From: Osedax fenrisi
Lineage: Eukaryota; Annelida; Polychaeta; Sabellida; Siboglinidae
Assembly: GCA_964019155.1 (NCBI GenBank)
Contig: OZ025244.1
Location: forward strand, 5,636,419-5,700,418
Direction: 5' to 3'
Length of the DNA stretch: 64,000 nt
Shown one piece after another: positions 8,686 through 22,210 of this stretch. The notes below the pieces were generated by a model. It saw only the letters and a list, made by a program, of their open reading frames with translations, was not told the DNA's origin and made no database searches. The translations under genes were made by a program, and so were the position numbers. The number at the start of each line of letters is the position of its first letter. Positions within the stretch are counted from its first letter, which is position 1.

Positions 8686-11646
8686 TCTATACTATAAGAG
8701 CGAAGTTGACTGTGTGTGTGTCTGTGTGTGTAAGTATTAGGATCTCGCGAACGCGAGATCCGTTTTCCGTAAGGAAAACGTCGGGTGATAAAGTGGGGCA
8801 GCGGGGTTTTAATAGATGATTTACTTTTTTGAATATGTATTCACGTGATACCAATAATCGTTAAATAGTGTCATTTTTTAGTCGATTTACGTAATCGAAA
8901 AATTTAAATTCGACGCAAATTTTTAATAACAAACTTTATCTAGGAGAATTTGATGGTAAATAATTTCGTAAAAATGAGTTTCTTTAATTTAGAATACATT
9001 ACGTAGATTTACGAAATCGTACTTCCGGTTTGAATATCTAAATACAAATTGTTGCATCGTAATTTATTTACCCGTATTATTGAGGTGAAATTCAAGACTA
9101 TGTAAAATCGAGTTAATATTAATTATTTCCTATCTACGCCATGTAAACATAAATTATTAAACATAGGTGATACGATACGTTGGTTTTTTTTATCTGAATT
9201 ACTTCCCGAGTAAGACTATACAAGGATATTTGCACAGTTGTGGTTAGATTGTATTAAGTTTTAATATTGGTGGTTTTTTTTAGCTGCATTACTTCCCGAG
9301 TGAACCAATATAAGCATAATGATATATGTATGTATATGTATGTATGTTAAATTATATTTTGAGTATTATTTTAACAGTTTAGTTCAGGTTGGGTTAAGTT
9401 TTAATTTGTGTAGGTTTTTTTTAGCTGCATTACTTCCCGAGTGAGCCTATACAAGGATATTTTCACAGTTGTGATTAGGTTGGGTTAAGTTTTAATTTGT
9501 GTAGGTTTTTTTTAGCTGCATTACTTCCCGAGTTAGCTAATAAAAGTATATTTTTACTGTTGTGGTTAGGTTGGGTTAAGTTTTAATTTGTGTATGTTTT
9601 TTTTAGATGCATTACTTCCCGAGTGACCCTAGGATATGTACACAGTTGTGGTTAGATTGGATTACGTTTTAATATTGGTGGTTTTTTTTAGCTGCATTAC
9701 CTCCCGAGTGAGCCTATAAAAGCATTTTTATTTATATAGTTATTTTCATAGTTGTGGTTAGATTGGATTAAGTTTTAATTTGTGGAGTTTTTTTTTAGCT
9801 GCATTACTTCTCGAGTGAGCCTATAAAAGTATATTGTCACGGTTGTGGTTAGGTTTGGTTACGTTTTAATTTTTGGAGATTTTTTTAGCTGCATTACTTC
9901 CCGAGTGAGACTATAAAATTATATTTTCACTGTTATGGTTAGGTTGGGTTAAGTTTTAATGTTTGGAGGTTTTTTTGTAGCTGCATTACTTCCCGAGTGA
10001 GACTATAACTTCATATTTATTTATATTGTTATTTTTACAGTTATGGATAGGTTGGGTTAAGTTTAAATTTGTGGAGGTTTTTTTTAGCTGAATTACTTCT
10101 CGAGTGAGCCTATAAAAGTATATTGTAACGGTTGTGGTTAGGTTGGGTTAAGTTTTAATTTGTGGAGGATTTTTTTAGCTGCATTACTTCCCGAGTGAGC
10201 TTATACAAGTATATTTTCACTGTTGTGGTTAGGTTGTGTTAAGTTTTAATTTGTGTAGGTTTTTTTTAGCTACATTACTACCCAATTGAACCTATATAAA
10301 CATATTTATTTATATAGTTATATTCACAGTTGTGGTTAGATTGGATTAAGTTTTAATATTGGTGATTTTTTTTGCTAATTTTTTTAATTTGTGGAGGTTT
10401 TTTTAGCTGCATTACTTCCCGAGTGAGCATATAAAAGTATATTTTCACTGTTGTGGTTAGGTTGGATTACGTTTTAATATTTGTGGTTTTTTTTAGTTGC
10501 ATTACTTCCCGAGTGAGCCTATAAAAGTATATTTTTACTGTTGAGGTTAGGTTGGTTTAAGTTTTAATTTGTGGAGGTTTTTTTTAGATGCATTACTTCT
10601 CATGTGAGCCTATACAATTATATTTTCACAGTTGTGGTTAGGTTGGGTTAAGTTTTAATTTGGGTAGGTTTTTTTTAGCTACATTACTTCCCGAGTGAGC
10701 CTATACAAGGATATTTACACAGTTGTGGTTAGATTGGATTAAGTTTTAATATTGGTGGTTTTTTTTAGCTGCATTACTTCCCGAGTGAGCCTATACAAGG
10801 ATATTTTCACAGTTGTGGTTAGGTTTGTTTAAGTTTTAATTTGTGTAGTTTTTTTTTAGCTGCATTACTTCCCGAGTTAGCTAATAAAAGTATATTTTTA
10901 CTGTTGTGGTTAGGTTGGGTTAAGTTTTAATTTGTGTAGGTTTTTTTTAGATGCATTACTTCCCGAGTGAGCCTATGATATTTACACAGTTGTGGTTAGA
11001 TTGGATTACGTTTTAATATTGGTGGTTTTTTTTAGCTGCATTACTTCCCGAGTGAGCCTATAAAAGCATTTTTATTTATATAGTTATTTTCATAGTTGTG
11101 GTTAGATTGGATTAAGTTTTAATTTTGGTAGGTTTTTTTAGCTACATTACTTCCCGAGTGAATCTATTAAAGTATATTTTCACGGTTGTGGTTAGGTTGG
11201 GTTAAGTTTTAATTTTGGTAGATTTTTTTAGCTGCATTACTTCCCGAGTGAACCTATTAAAGTATATTTTCACGGTTGTGGTTAAGGTGGGTTAAGTTTT
11301 AATATTGGTAGTTTTTTTTAGCTGCATTACTTCCCAATTGAGTCTATAAAATATTTTTTCTAAAATATATTCTATAATTATATATGAATTACTTCCAGAG
11401 TGAGCCTACAAGTATATTTTCACTGTTGTGGTTAGGTTGGGTTAAGTTTTAATTTGTGGAGGTTTTTTTTAGCTGCATTACATCCCGAGTGAACCTATAA
11501 AAGCATATTGATAAATGTGTGTATGTGTCATTGATATTTTAAGTTATAGTACCTATATAAACATATTAATAAAAATTCCCAAGTACATTACATCACTAAG
11601 TGAACGTTAAGCGCGAACACGGGCGAAGCCGGGCCCCGACCGCCTA
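8686..11646 (+). mobile_element. Non-autonomous Helitron unit U2 (2961 bp)
   Basis: The start is TCTATACTATAAGAGCGAAG and the end is CCTA at 11646, lacking the final G. The 5' block is short: it stops at about 9181 after GATACG and jumps straight into a minisatellite monomer. The same deletion joint occurs in the nested unit at 29232, so the two share a recent ancestor. Confidence 0.85.
9182..11550 (+). repeat. Minisatellite array of U2, with a ~1344-bp higher-order repeat
   Basis: Mostly ~88-90 bp short-form monomers. A run of distinctive monomers (GAGTTAGCTAATAAAAG at about 9529 and 10873, then a shortened CTAGGATATG/CTATGATATT monomer and a GGATTACG monomer) repeats at an offset of about 1344 bp. 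A fragment of the 5'-block end (ATTTTTTCTAAAATATATTC) is embedded at about 11345-11390. Confidence 0.85.
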
Positions 11647-11708
11647 TCTATACTATATTAGCGAAAATGTCTGTCTGTGTGTCTGTGTGTGTGTGTGTGT
11701 AAGTATTA

Positions 11709-11730
11709 GGATCTCGCGAACGCGAGATCC
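11709..11730 (+). promoter_or_regulatory. 5'-subterminal hairpin 1 (reference copy)
   Basis: A perfect 22-nt inverted repeat: 10-bp arms, GGATCTCGCG on the left, around an AA centre, 62 bp inside the 5' terminus. It is retained at nearly every 5' terminus in the window, including nested ones. Helitrons normally have their hairpin at the 3' end, so a strong 5' subterminal one is notable. A role in Rep or helicase recognition is inference. Confidence 0.7.
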
Positions 11731-11748
11731 GTTTTCCGTAAGGAAAAC
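11731..11748 (+). promoter_or_regulatory. 5'-subterminal hairpin 2 with GTAA loop (reference copy)
   Basis: GTTTTCC-GTAA-GGAAAAC forms a perfect 7-bp stem closed by GTAA, which is a GNRA tetraloop if transcribed. It abuts hairpin 1 with no spacer. The stem is unchanged in every 5' terminus I read, while the bases just after it vary (CTCAGG, CACAGG or GTCGGG). Confidence 0.7.
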
Positions 11749-11850
11749 CACAGGTGATAAAGTGGGGCAGCGGGGTTTTAATAGATGATTTACTTTTTTG
11801 AATATGTATTCGCGCGATACCAATAATCGTTAAATAGTGTCATTTTTTAG

Positions 11851-11867
11851 TCGATTTACGTAATCGA
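11851..11867 (+). repeat. 5'-block hairpin 3
   Basis: TCGATT (11851-11856) pairs with AATCGA (11862-11867) around TACGT; the centre TTACGTAA is itself a palindrome. It is present in almost all blocks. At 42616 a truncated block begins just inside this hairpin. Confidence 0.55.
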
Positions 11868-12548
11868 AAAATTTAAATTCGACGCAAATTTTTAATAACA
11901 AACTTTATCGTGGAGAATTTGATGGTAAATAATTTCGTAATAATGAGTTTCTTTAATTTCGAATACATTACGTAGATTTACGAAATGGTACTTCCGGTGT
12001 GAATATTTAAATAACAACTGTTGCATCGGAATTTTTTACCCGTATTATTGAGGTGAAATTTACTAATATGTAAAATCGAGTTAATATTAATTATTTCCTA
12101 TCTACGCCATGTAAAAATAAATTATTAAACATAGGTGATACAATCGTAATATATAATTAGGTGAGTTAAAAAATCAAAATCTACAATAATTATTTGATTT
12201 CAATAATTTTAACTTTATTAAATATATAATTAACATAGAATATACTTTGATAAATTGTGACTTCTTATGTTTAATATACTTCGAGCTACAGCTGAAATAG
12301 TGAAAAATACATGATTTTAGAGTAGTCTATTTGACCGACTTCCGGTAATATTTTCGTATAAATTATGGATTCATCAGATTAGGAGTACGAAAATACATGT
12401 AAAAAAATGAGAAAAATCATGAAAATATGAATAATAGGGTTTCAATCTCTGTTTTATTATTTCGTCAAATGTCATCATATATGGTCAAAGAAAAAAATAT
12501 AGATTTATAAAAAAATATTTTTTCTAAAATCTATTCTATAATCATATA

Positions 12549-14336
12549 TGCATTACATACCGAGTGAGACTATACAAGCATATATATATATGTGTGTATG
12601 TGGTCATTGATATTTTTAGTTATAGTTATTGCCACGGTTGTGGTTAGGTTGGGTTAAGTTTTAATTTTTGGAGGTTTTTTTTAGCTGCATTACTTCCCGA
12701 GTGAGCTTATAAAAGTATATTTTCACTGTTGTGGTTAGGTTGGGTTAAGTTTTAATTTGTGGATGTTTTTTTTAGCTGCATTACTTCCCATGTGAGCCTA
12801 TACAATTATATTTTCACTGTTGGGGTTAGGTTGGGTTAAGTTTTAATTTGTGGAGGTTTTTTTTAGCTGCATTACTTCCCATGTGAGCCTATAAAAGTAT
12901 ATTTTCACAGTTGTGGTTAGGTTGGATTAAGTTTTAATATTGGTGTTTTTTTTAGCTGCATTACTTCGCGAGTGAGACTATAAAAGTATAGTGTCACTGT
13001 TGTGGTTAGGTTGGGTTAAGTTTTAATTGTTGGAGGTTTTTTTTAGCTGCATTACTTCCCGAGTGAGCCTATAAAAGTATATTTCACTGTTGTGGTTAGG
13101 TTGGGTTAAGTTTTAATTTGTGTAGGTTTTTTTTAGCTGCATTACTTCCCGAGTGAACCTATAAAAGCATATTCATTTATATTGTTATTTTCACAGTTGT
13201 GGTTAGATTGGATTAAGTTTTAATATTGGTGGTTTTTTTTAGCTGCATTAATTCCCGAGTGAGCCTATAAAAGCATATTTATTTATATTGTTATTTTCAC
13301 AGTTGTTATTAGATTGGGTTAAGTTTTAATTTTCTTAGGTTTTTTTTAGCTCCATTACTTCCCGAGTGAGACTATAAAAGTATATTTTCACTATTGTGGT
13401 TAGGTTGGGTTAAGTTTTAATTTGTGTAGGTTTTTTTTAACTGCATTACTTCCCGAGTGAGCCTATATAAGTATATTTTCACAGTTGTGGTTAGATTGGA
13501 TTAAGTTTTAATATTGGTGTTTTTTTTTAGCTGCATCACTTCCCAAGTGAGCCTATACAAGTATATTGATATATGTCTTTGTGTGGTCATTGCTTTTAGA
13601 GTATTAGTAATTTTTCACAGTTGTGGTTAGGTTGGGTTAAGTTTTAATTTTGGTAGGTTTTTTTTAGCTGCATTACTTCCCGAGTGAACCTATAAAAGCA
13701 TATTTATTTATATTGTTATTTTCAAAGTTGTGGTTAGGTTGGGTTAATTTTTAATTTTGGTAGTTTTTTTTTAGCTTCATTACTTCCCGAATGAACCTAT
13801 AAAAGCATATTTATTTATATTGTTATTTTCACAGTTGTGGTTAGGTTGGGTTAAGTTTTAATTTGTGTAGGTTTTTTTAGCTGCATTTCTTCCCGAGTGA
13901 ACCTATAAAAGCATATTTATTTATATTTTTATTTTCATTTTTGTGGTTAGGTTGGGTTAAGTTTTAATTTTGGTAGGTTTTTTTAGCTGCATTACTTCCC
14001 GAGTGAACCTATACAATTATGTTTTTACAGTTGTGGTTAGGTTGGGTTAAGTTTTAATTTATGGAGGTTTTTTTTAGCTACATTACTTCCCTTGTGAGCC
14101 TATACAATTATATTTGCACAGTTGTGGTTAGGTTGGGTTAATATTTAATTTGTGTAGGTTTTTTTTAGCTGCATTACTTCCCGAGTGAGCCTATAAAAGC
14201 ATATTTATTTATATTGTTATTTTCACAGTTTTAGTTAGGTTGGGTTAAGTTTTAATTTGTGTAGGTTTTTTAGCTGCATTACTTCCCGAGTGAACCTATA
14301 TATGTATATTTTAACTATTGTTGGCTTAAGTTTTAA
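12549..14336 (+). repeat. Minisatellite array of U3
   Basis: The left half is short-form monomers with CATGTGAGCC variants, the right half is long-form. The segment about 13328-13980, including a TTCAAAGTTG variant, matches 18070-18710 in U4 and, less closely, U14. Confidence 0.88.
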
Positions 14337-14436
14337 TTTACCTATATAAACATATTAATAAAAATTCCCAAGTACATTACATCAACAAGTGAACGTTACG
14401 CGCTATCACGGGCGAAGCCGGGCCCCGACCGCCTAG
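14337..14436 (+). repeat. Helitron 3' tail, common form (reference copy)
   Basis: The minisatellite stops at TTACCTATATAAACATATTA and passes into AATTCCCAAGTACATTACATCA, GTGAACGTTACGCGC and the terminal hairpin. This tail form is shared by most units; units ending at 5629, 27885, 46878 and 54054 instead carry the doubled CCCGAGTACATTACATCA form. Confidence 0.75.
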
Positions 14437-17400
14437 TCTATACTATATTAGCGAAAATGTCTGTCTGTGTGTCTGTGTGTGTGTGTGTGTAAGTATTAGG
14501 ATCTCGCGAACGCGAGATCCGTTTTCCGTAAGGAAAACGTCGGGTGATAAAGTGGGGCAGCGGGGTTTTAATAGATGATTTACTTTTTTGAATATGTATT
14601 CGCGTGATACCAATAATCGTTAAATAGTGTCATTTTTTAGTCGATTTACGTAATCGAAAAATTTAAATTCGACGCAAATTTTTAATAACAAACTTTATCG
14701 TGGAGAATTTTATCGTAAATAATTTCATAAAAATGAGTTTCTTTAATTTAGAATACATTACGTAGATTTACGAAATCGTACTTCCGGTTTGAATATCTGA
14801 ATAAAAATTGTTGCATCGCAATTTATTTACCTGTATTATTGAGGTGAAATTCAAGAATATGTAAAATCGAGTTAATATTAATTATTTCCTATCTACGCAA
14901 TGTACAAATAAATTATTAAACATAGGTGATACGATACGGTTATGTAAAAAATCAAAATCTACAATAATTATTTGATTTCAATAATTTTAACTTTATTAAA
15001 TATATAATTAAAATAGAATATACTTTGATAAATTGTGACTTCTTATGTTTAATATACTTCGAGCTACGGCTGAAATAGTGAAAAATACATGATTTTAGAG
15101 TAGTCTATTTGACCGACTTCCGGTAATATTTTCGTATAAATTATGGATTCATCAGATTAGGAGTACGAAAATACATGTAATAAAATGAGAAAAATCATGA
15201 AAATATGAATAATAGGGTTTCAATCTCTGTTTTATTATTTCGTCAAATGTCATCATATATGGTCAAAGAAAAAAATATAGATTTATAAAAAAATATTTTT
15301 TCTAAAATCTATTCTATAATTATATATGCATTACATACCGAGTGAGACTATACAAGCATATATATATATATGTGTGTATGTGGTCATTGATATTTTTAGT
15401 TATAGTTATTGTCACTGTTGTGTTTAGGTTGGGTTAAATTTTAATTTGTGTAGGTTTTTTTTAGCTGCATTACTTCTCGAGTGAGCCTATACAAGTATAT
15501 TATCACGGTTGTGGTTAGGGTGGGTTAAGTTTTAATTTGTGTAGGTTTTTTTAGCTACATTACTTCTCGAGTGAGCCTATAAAAGTATATTTATTTATAT
15601 TGTTATTTTCACAGTTGTGGTAAGGTTGGGTTAAGTTTAAATTTTTGGAGGTTTTTTTTAGCTGCATTACTTCCCGAGTGAGCCTATAAAAGTATATTGA
15701 TATATGTCTTTGTGTGGTCATTGATTTTAGAGTATTAGTAATTTTTCATAGTTGTGGTTAGGTTGGGTTCAGTTTTAATATTGGTAGTTTTTTTTAGCTG
15801 CATTACTTCCCGAGTTTAGCCTATAAAAGTATATTGATATATATCTGTGTGTGGTCATTGAATTTAGATTATTAGTAATTGTTCACAGTTGTGGTTAGGT
15901 TGGGTTAAGTTTTAATATTGTTAGTTTTTTTTAGCTGAATTACTTCCCGAGTGATCCCTATAAAGTCATATTTATTTATATTGTTATTTTCACATTTTTG
16001 TTTAGGTTGGGTTAAGTTTTAATTCGTGTAGGTCTTTTTTAGATGCATTACTTCCCGAGTGATCCCTATAAAGGCATATTTATTTATATTGTTATTTTCA
16101 CATTTTTGTTTAGGTTGGGTTAAGTTTTAATTTTTGGAGGTTTTTTTAACTGCATTACTTCTCGAGTGAGCCTATAAAAGCATATTTATTTATATTGTTA
16201 TTTTCACAGTTGTGGTTAGGTTGGGTTAAATTTAAATTTTTGGAGGTTTTTTTAACTGCATTACTTCTCGAGTGAGCCTATAAAAGTATATTGTCACGGT
16301 TGTGGTTATGTTGGGTTATGTTTTAATTTTTGGAGGTTTTTTTTAGCTGCATTACTTCCCGAGTGAGCCTATAAAAGCATATTTATTTATATTGTTATTT
16401 TTACAGTTGTAGTTAGGTTGGGTATATAAGTTTATTATAAAAGTATTATGATATTTGTGTATGTGTTCAGTGATATTTTGAGTATTTGTTATTTTCACAC
16501 TTTTAGTTAGGTTGGGTTAAATTTAATTTGTGTAGTTTTTTTTAGCTACATTACTTCCCGAGTTAGCCTATACAATCATATTCATTTATATTCTTATTTT
16601 CACAGTTGTGGTTAGATTGGATTAATTTTAATATTGGTGGTTTTTTTTAGCTCCATTACTTCCCGAGTGAACCTATAAAAGTGTATTTTCACGGTTGTGG
16701 TTAGGGTGGGTTAAGTTTTAATTTTGGTAGGTTTTTTTTAGCTGAATTACTTCCCGAGTGAACCTATAAAAGCATATTTATTTATATTGTTATTTTCACA
16801 GTTGTGGTTAGGTTGGGTTAAGTTTTAATTTGTGTAGGTTTTTTTAGTTGAATTACTTCCCGAGTGAACCTATAAAAGCATATTTATTTATATTGTTATT
16901 TTCACAGTTGTGGTTAGGTTGGGTTAAGTTTTAATTTTGGTAGGTTTTTTTTAGCTGCATTACTTCCCGAGTGAACCTATAAAAGCATATTTATTTATAT
17001 TGTTATTTTCACAGTTGTGGTTAGGTTGGGTTAAGTTTTAATTTGTGTAGGTTTTTTTTAGTTGAATTACTTCCCGAGTAAACCTATAAAATCATATTTA
17101 TTTATATTGTTATTTTCACAGTTGTGGTTAGGTTGGGTTAAGTTTTAATTTGTGTAGGTTTTTTTTAGCTGCATTACTTCCCGAGTGAGCCTATAAAAGC
17201 ATATTTATTTATATTGTTATTTTCACAGTTGTGGTTAGGTTGGGTTAAGTTTTAATTTGTGTAGGTTTTTTTTAGTTGAATTACTTCCCGAGTGAACCTA
17301 TAAAATCATATTTATTTATATTGTTATTTTCACAGTTGTGGTTAGGTTGAGTTAAGTTTTAATTTGTGTAGGTTTTTTTTAGCTGCATTACTTCCCGAGT

Positions 17401-18994
17401 GAGCCTATACAAGTATATTTTTACTGTTGTGGTTAGGTTGGGTTAAGTTTTAATTTTTGGAGGTTTTTTTTAGCTGCATTACTTCTCGAGTGAGCCTATA
17501 CAAGTATATTGTCACGGATGTTGTTAGGTTGGGTTAAGTTTTAATTTTTGGAGGTTTTTTTTAGCTGCATTACTTACCAATTGAGTCTATTAAAGTATAC
17601 TTATATGTGTGTGGTCATATTTATTTTCACAGTTGTGGTTAGGTTGGGTTAAGTTTTAATTTTGGTAGGTTTTTTTTAGCTGCATTACTTCCCGAATGAA
17701 CCTATAAAAGTATATTCCCACGGTTGTGGTTAGGTTGGGTTAAGTTTTAATTTGTGTAGGTTTTTTTTAGTTGAATTACTTCCCGAGTGAACCATTAAAA
17801 GCATATTTATTTATATTATTATTTTCACAGTTGTGGTTAGGTTGGGTTAAGTTTTAATTTTGGTAGGTTTTTTTTAGCTGCATTACTTCCCGATTGAGCC
17901 TATAAAAGCATTTTTATTTATATAGTTATTTTCATAGTTGTGGTTAGATTGGATTAAGTTTTAATATTGGTGGTTTTTTTTAGCTGCATCACTTCCCGAG
18001 TGAGCATATAAAAGCATATTTATTTATATTGTTATTTTCACAGTTGTTATTAGATTGGGTTAAGTTTTAATTTTCTTAGGTTTTTTTTAGCTCCATTACT
18101 TCCCGAGTGAGACTATAAAAGTATATTTTCACTATTGTGGTTAGGTTGGGTTAAGTTTTAATTTGTGTAGGTTTTTTTTAACTGCATTACTTCCCGAGTG
18201 AGCCTATATAAGTATATTTTCACAGTTGTGGTTAGATTGGATTAAGTTTTAATATTGGTGTTTTTTTTAGCTGCATCACTTCCCAAGTGAGCCTATACAA
18301 GTATATTGATATATGTCTTTGTGTGGTCATTGCTTTTAGAGTATTAGTAATTTTTCACAGTTGTGGTTAGGTTGGGTTAAGTTTTAATTTTGGTAGGTTT
18401 TTTTTAGCTGCATTACTTCCCGAGTGAACCTATAAAAGCATATTTATTTATATTGTTATTTTCAAAGTTGTGGTTAGGTTGGGTTAATTTTTAATTTTGG
18501 TAGTTTTTTTTTAGCTTCATTACTTCCCGAATGAACCTATAAAAGCATATTTATTTATATTGTTATTTTCACAGTTGTGGTTAGGTTGGGTTAAGTTTTA
18601 ATTTGTGTAGGTTTTTTTAGCTGCATTTCTTCCCGAGTGAACCTATAAAAGCATATTTATTTATATTTTTATTTTCATTTTTGTGGTTAGGTTGGGTTAA
18701 GTTTTAATTTGTGTAGGTTTTTTTAGATGCATTACTTCCCGAGTGAACCTATAAAAGTATATTTATTTATATTTTTATTTTCACAGTTTTAGTTAGGTTG
18801 GGTTAAGTTTTAATTTGTGTAGGTTTTTTAGCTGCATTACTTCCCGAGTGAACCTATATATGTATATTTTAACTATTGTTGGCTTAAGTTTTAATTTACC
18901 TATATAAACATATTAATAACAATTCCCAAGTACATTACATCACTAAGTGAACGTTACGCGCGATCACGGGCGAAGCCGGGCCCCGACCGCCTAG
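14437..18994 (+). mobile_element. Non-autonomous Helitron unit U4 (4558 bp)
   Basis: The start is TCTATACTATATTAGCG after CCTAG, and the end is CCTAG at 18994. The 5' block is full length to about 15327. The first ~2.5 kb of its minisatellite follow the same order of monomers as U1, U7, U10 (third array) and U12. Its last ~0.95 kb match the end of U14 at a near-constant offset of 43698. Confidence 0.85.
15328..18896 (+). repeat. Minisatellite array of U4
   Basis: This array combines two series: about 15360-17880 is the shared series with the GGGTATATAAG marker (about 16419), and 18030-18896 is the terminal series shared with U14. The joint between them, at about 17880-18030, falls inside monomers. 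Confidence 0.88.
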
Positions 18995-20709
18995 TCTATA
19001 CTATAAGAGCGAAAATGTCTGTCTGTGTGTCTGTGTGTGTGTGTGTGTAAGTATTAGGATCTCGCGAACGCGAGATCCGTTTTCCGTAAGGAAAACCACA
19101 GGTGATAAAGTGGGGCAGCGCGGTTTTAATAGATGATTTACTTTTTTAGATATGTATTCGCGCGATACCAATAATCGTTAAATAGTGTCATTTTTAAGCG
19201 ATTTACGTAATCGAAAAATTTAAATTCGACGCAAATTTTTAATAACAAACATTATCGTGGAGAATTTGATGGTAAATAATTTCGTAAAAATGAGTTTCTT
19301 TAATTTCGAATACATTACGTAGATTTAAGAAATCGTACTTCCGGTTTGAATATCTGAATACAAATTGTTGCATCGCAATTTATTTACCCGTATTATTGAG
19401 GTGAAATTTACTAATATGTAATATCGAGTTAATATTAATTATTTCCTATCTACGCCATGTAAACATAAATTATTAAACATAGGTGATACGATACGGTGAT
19501 GTGAAAAATCAAAATCTACAATATTTATTCGATTTCAATAATTTTAACTTTATTAAATAGATAATTAAAATAGAATATAATTTTATGAATTGGGACTTCT
19601 TATGTTTAATATTCTTAGAGCTACGGCCGAAAAAGTGAAAAATACAGGATTTTAGAGTAGTCTATTTGACCGACTTCCGGTAATATGTTCGTATAAATTA
19701 TGGATTCTTCAGATTAGGAGTACGAAAATACATGTAATAAAATGAGAAAAATCATGAAAATATGAATAATATGGTTTCCATCTCGGTTTTAATATTTCGC
19801 CAAATGTCATCATATATGGTCAAAGAAAAAAATATAGATTTATAAAAAAATATTTTTTCTAAAATCTATTCTATAATTATATATGCATTACATACCGAGT
19901 GAGACTATACAAGCATATATATATATATATATATATGTCTATGTGGTCATTGATATTTTTAGTTATAGTTATTTTCACATTTGTGATTAGGTTGTGTTAC
20001 GTTTTAATTTTTGTAGGTTTTTTTTAGCTGCATTACTTCTCGAGTGAACCTATAAAAGTAAATTTATTTATATTGTTATTTTCACAGTTATGGTAAGGTT
20101 GGGTTACGTTTAAATTTTTGGAGGTTTTTTTTAGCTGCATTACTTCCCGAGTGAGCCTATAAAAGTATATTTATTTATATTGTTATTTTCACAGTTGTGG
20201 TTAGGTTGGGTTAAGTTTAAATTTTTGGTGGTTTTTTAAGCTGCATTACTTCCCGAGTGAGCCTATAACAGCATATTTGCACAGTTGTGGTTAGGTTGGG
20301 TTAAGTTTTAATTTGTGGAGGTTTTTTTTAGCTGCATTACTTCCCATGTGAGCCTATACAAGTATATTTTCAATGTTGTGGTTAGGTTGGGTTAAGTTTT
20401 AATTTTGGTAGATTTTTTTTAGCTGCATTACTTCCTGAGTGAGCCTATAAAAGTATATTTTCACTGTTGTGGTTAGGTTGGGTTAAGTTTTAATTTGTGG
20501 AGGTTTTTTTTAGCTGCATTACTTCCCATGTGAGCCTATACAATTATATTTTCACTGTTGGGGTTAGGTTGGGTTAAGTTTTAATTTTTTTAGATGCATT
20601 ACTGTCCGATTGAAACTATATAAACATATTAATAAAAATTACCAAGTACATTACATCAACAAGTGAACGTTACGCGCGATCACGGGCGAAGCCGGGCCCC
20701 GACCGCCTA
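18995..20709 (+). mobile_element. Non-autonomous Helitron unit U5 (1715 bp, shortest)
   Basis: The start is TCTATACTATAAGAGCGAAA after CCTAG, and the end is CCTA at 20709 without G. The block (to about 19886) is full length but diverged, with GCGCGG in place of GCGGGG after the hairpins and a shortened third hairpin (TTTTTAAGCGATT). Only about 0.7 kb of minisatellite follows. Confidence 0.83.
19887..20590 (+). repeat. Minisatellite array of U5
   Basis: About 7 monomers, mixed long and short forms, after a (TA)n of about 24 bp. The last monomer is cut at TTTTTTAGATGCATTACTG and joins the tail. Confidence 0.88.
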
Positions 20710-21317
20710 TCTATACTATATTAGCGAAAATGTCTGTCTGTGTGTCTGTGTGTGTGTGTGTGTAAGTATTAGGATCTCGCGAACGCGAGATCCGTTTTCC
20801 GTAAGGAAAACCTCAGGTGATAAAGTGGGGCAGCGGGGTTTTAATAGATGATTTACTTTTTTGAATATGTATTCGCGCGATACCAAATATCGTTAAATAG
20901 TGTCATTTTTTAGTCGATTTACGTAATCGAAAAATTTAAATTCGAAGCAAATTTTTAATAACAAACTTTATCGTGAATAATTTGATGGTAAATAATTTCG
21001 TAAAAATGAGTTTCTTTAATTTCGAATACATTACGTAGATTTACGAAATGGTACTTCCGGTGTGAATATTTAAATAACAACTGTTGCATCGGAATTTTTT
21101 ACCCGTATTATTGAGGTGAAATTCAAGAATATGTGAAATCGAGTTAATATTAATTATTTCCTATCTACGCCATGTAAAAATAAATTATTAAACATATGTG
21201 ATACGTTGATGTAAAAAATCAAAATCTACAATAATTATTCGATTTCACTAATTTTAACTTTATTAAATATATAATTAAAATAGAATATAATTTTATGAAT
21301 TGGGACTTCTTATATTT

Positions 21318-22210
21318 TCTATACTATATTAGCGAAAATGTCTGTCTGTGTGTCTGTGTGTGTGTGTGTGTAAGTATTAGGATCTCGCGAACGCGAGATC
21401 CGTTTTCCGTAAGGAAAACGTCGGGTGATAAAGTGGGGCAGCGGGCTTGAAATAGATGATTTACTTTTTTGGATATGTATTCGCGTGATACCAATAATCG
21501 TTAAATAGTGTCATTTTTTAATCGATTTACGTAATCGAAAAATTTAAATTCGACGCAAATTTTTAATAACAAACTTTATAGTCGAGAATTTTATCGTAAA
21601 TAATTTCGTAAAAATGAGTTTCTTTAATTTCGAATACATTACGTAGATTTACGAAATCCTACTTCCGGTTTGAATATCTGAATACAAATTTTTAAATCGG
21701 AATTTTCGTACCCGTATTATTGAGAAAAAGTTCACGGACGGGTAAAATCGAGTTAATATTAATTATTTCCTATCTACGCCATGTAAAAATAAATTATTAA
21801 ACATATGTGATACGATACGGTGATGTGAAAAATCAAAATCTACAATAATTATTCGATTTCAATAATTTTAACTTTATTAAATAGATAATTAAAATAGAAT
21901 ATAATTGTATGAATTGGGACTTCTTATGTTTAATATTCTTCGAGCTATTGCCGAAAAAGTGAAAAATACATGATTTTAGAGTGGTCTATTTGACCGACTT
22001 CCGGTAATATTTTCGTATAAATTATGGATTCATCAGATTAGGAGTACGAAAATACATGTAATAAAATGAGAAAAATCATGAAAATATGAATAATAGGGTT
22101 TCCATCTCGGTTTTAATATTTCGCTAAATATATTCATATATATAGTCAAGAAAAAAAATATAGATTTATAAAAAAATATTTTTTATAAAATCTATTATAT
22201 AATTATATAT
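21318..22210 (+). mobile_element. Nested Helitron 5' end inside U6
   Basis: TCTATACTATATTAGCG and all three hairpins are present. The preceding base is T, not the A expected for clean A|T insertion, so recombination or a truncated insertion is equally likely. It is repeated identically in position in U11 (47487). Confidence 0.75.

Larger units (their letters stand above)
11647..14436 (+). mobile_element. Non-autonomous Helitron unit U3 (2790 bp)
   Basis: The start is TCTATACTATATTAGCG directly after a CCTA end without G, and the end is CCTAG at 14436. The 5' block is full length to about 12548. It holds a local variant ATACAATCGTAATATATAATTAGG near 12130, which recurs only in U14 (about 60075). 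The minisatellite fills 12549-14336. Confidence 0.85.

Noticed and set aside
11600..11788. 62-residue open frame, repeated at 20663, 23947 and 50116
   Set aside because: It spans a Helitron 3'-to-5' junction and is open only where the junction lacks the final G (CTA|TC). Its Cys/Val run is the (TG)n repeat. It marks the junction type and is not a gene.
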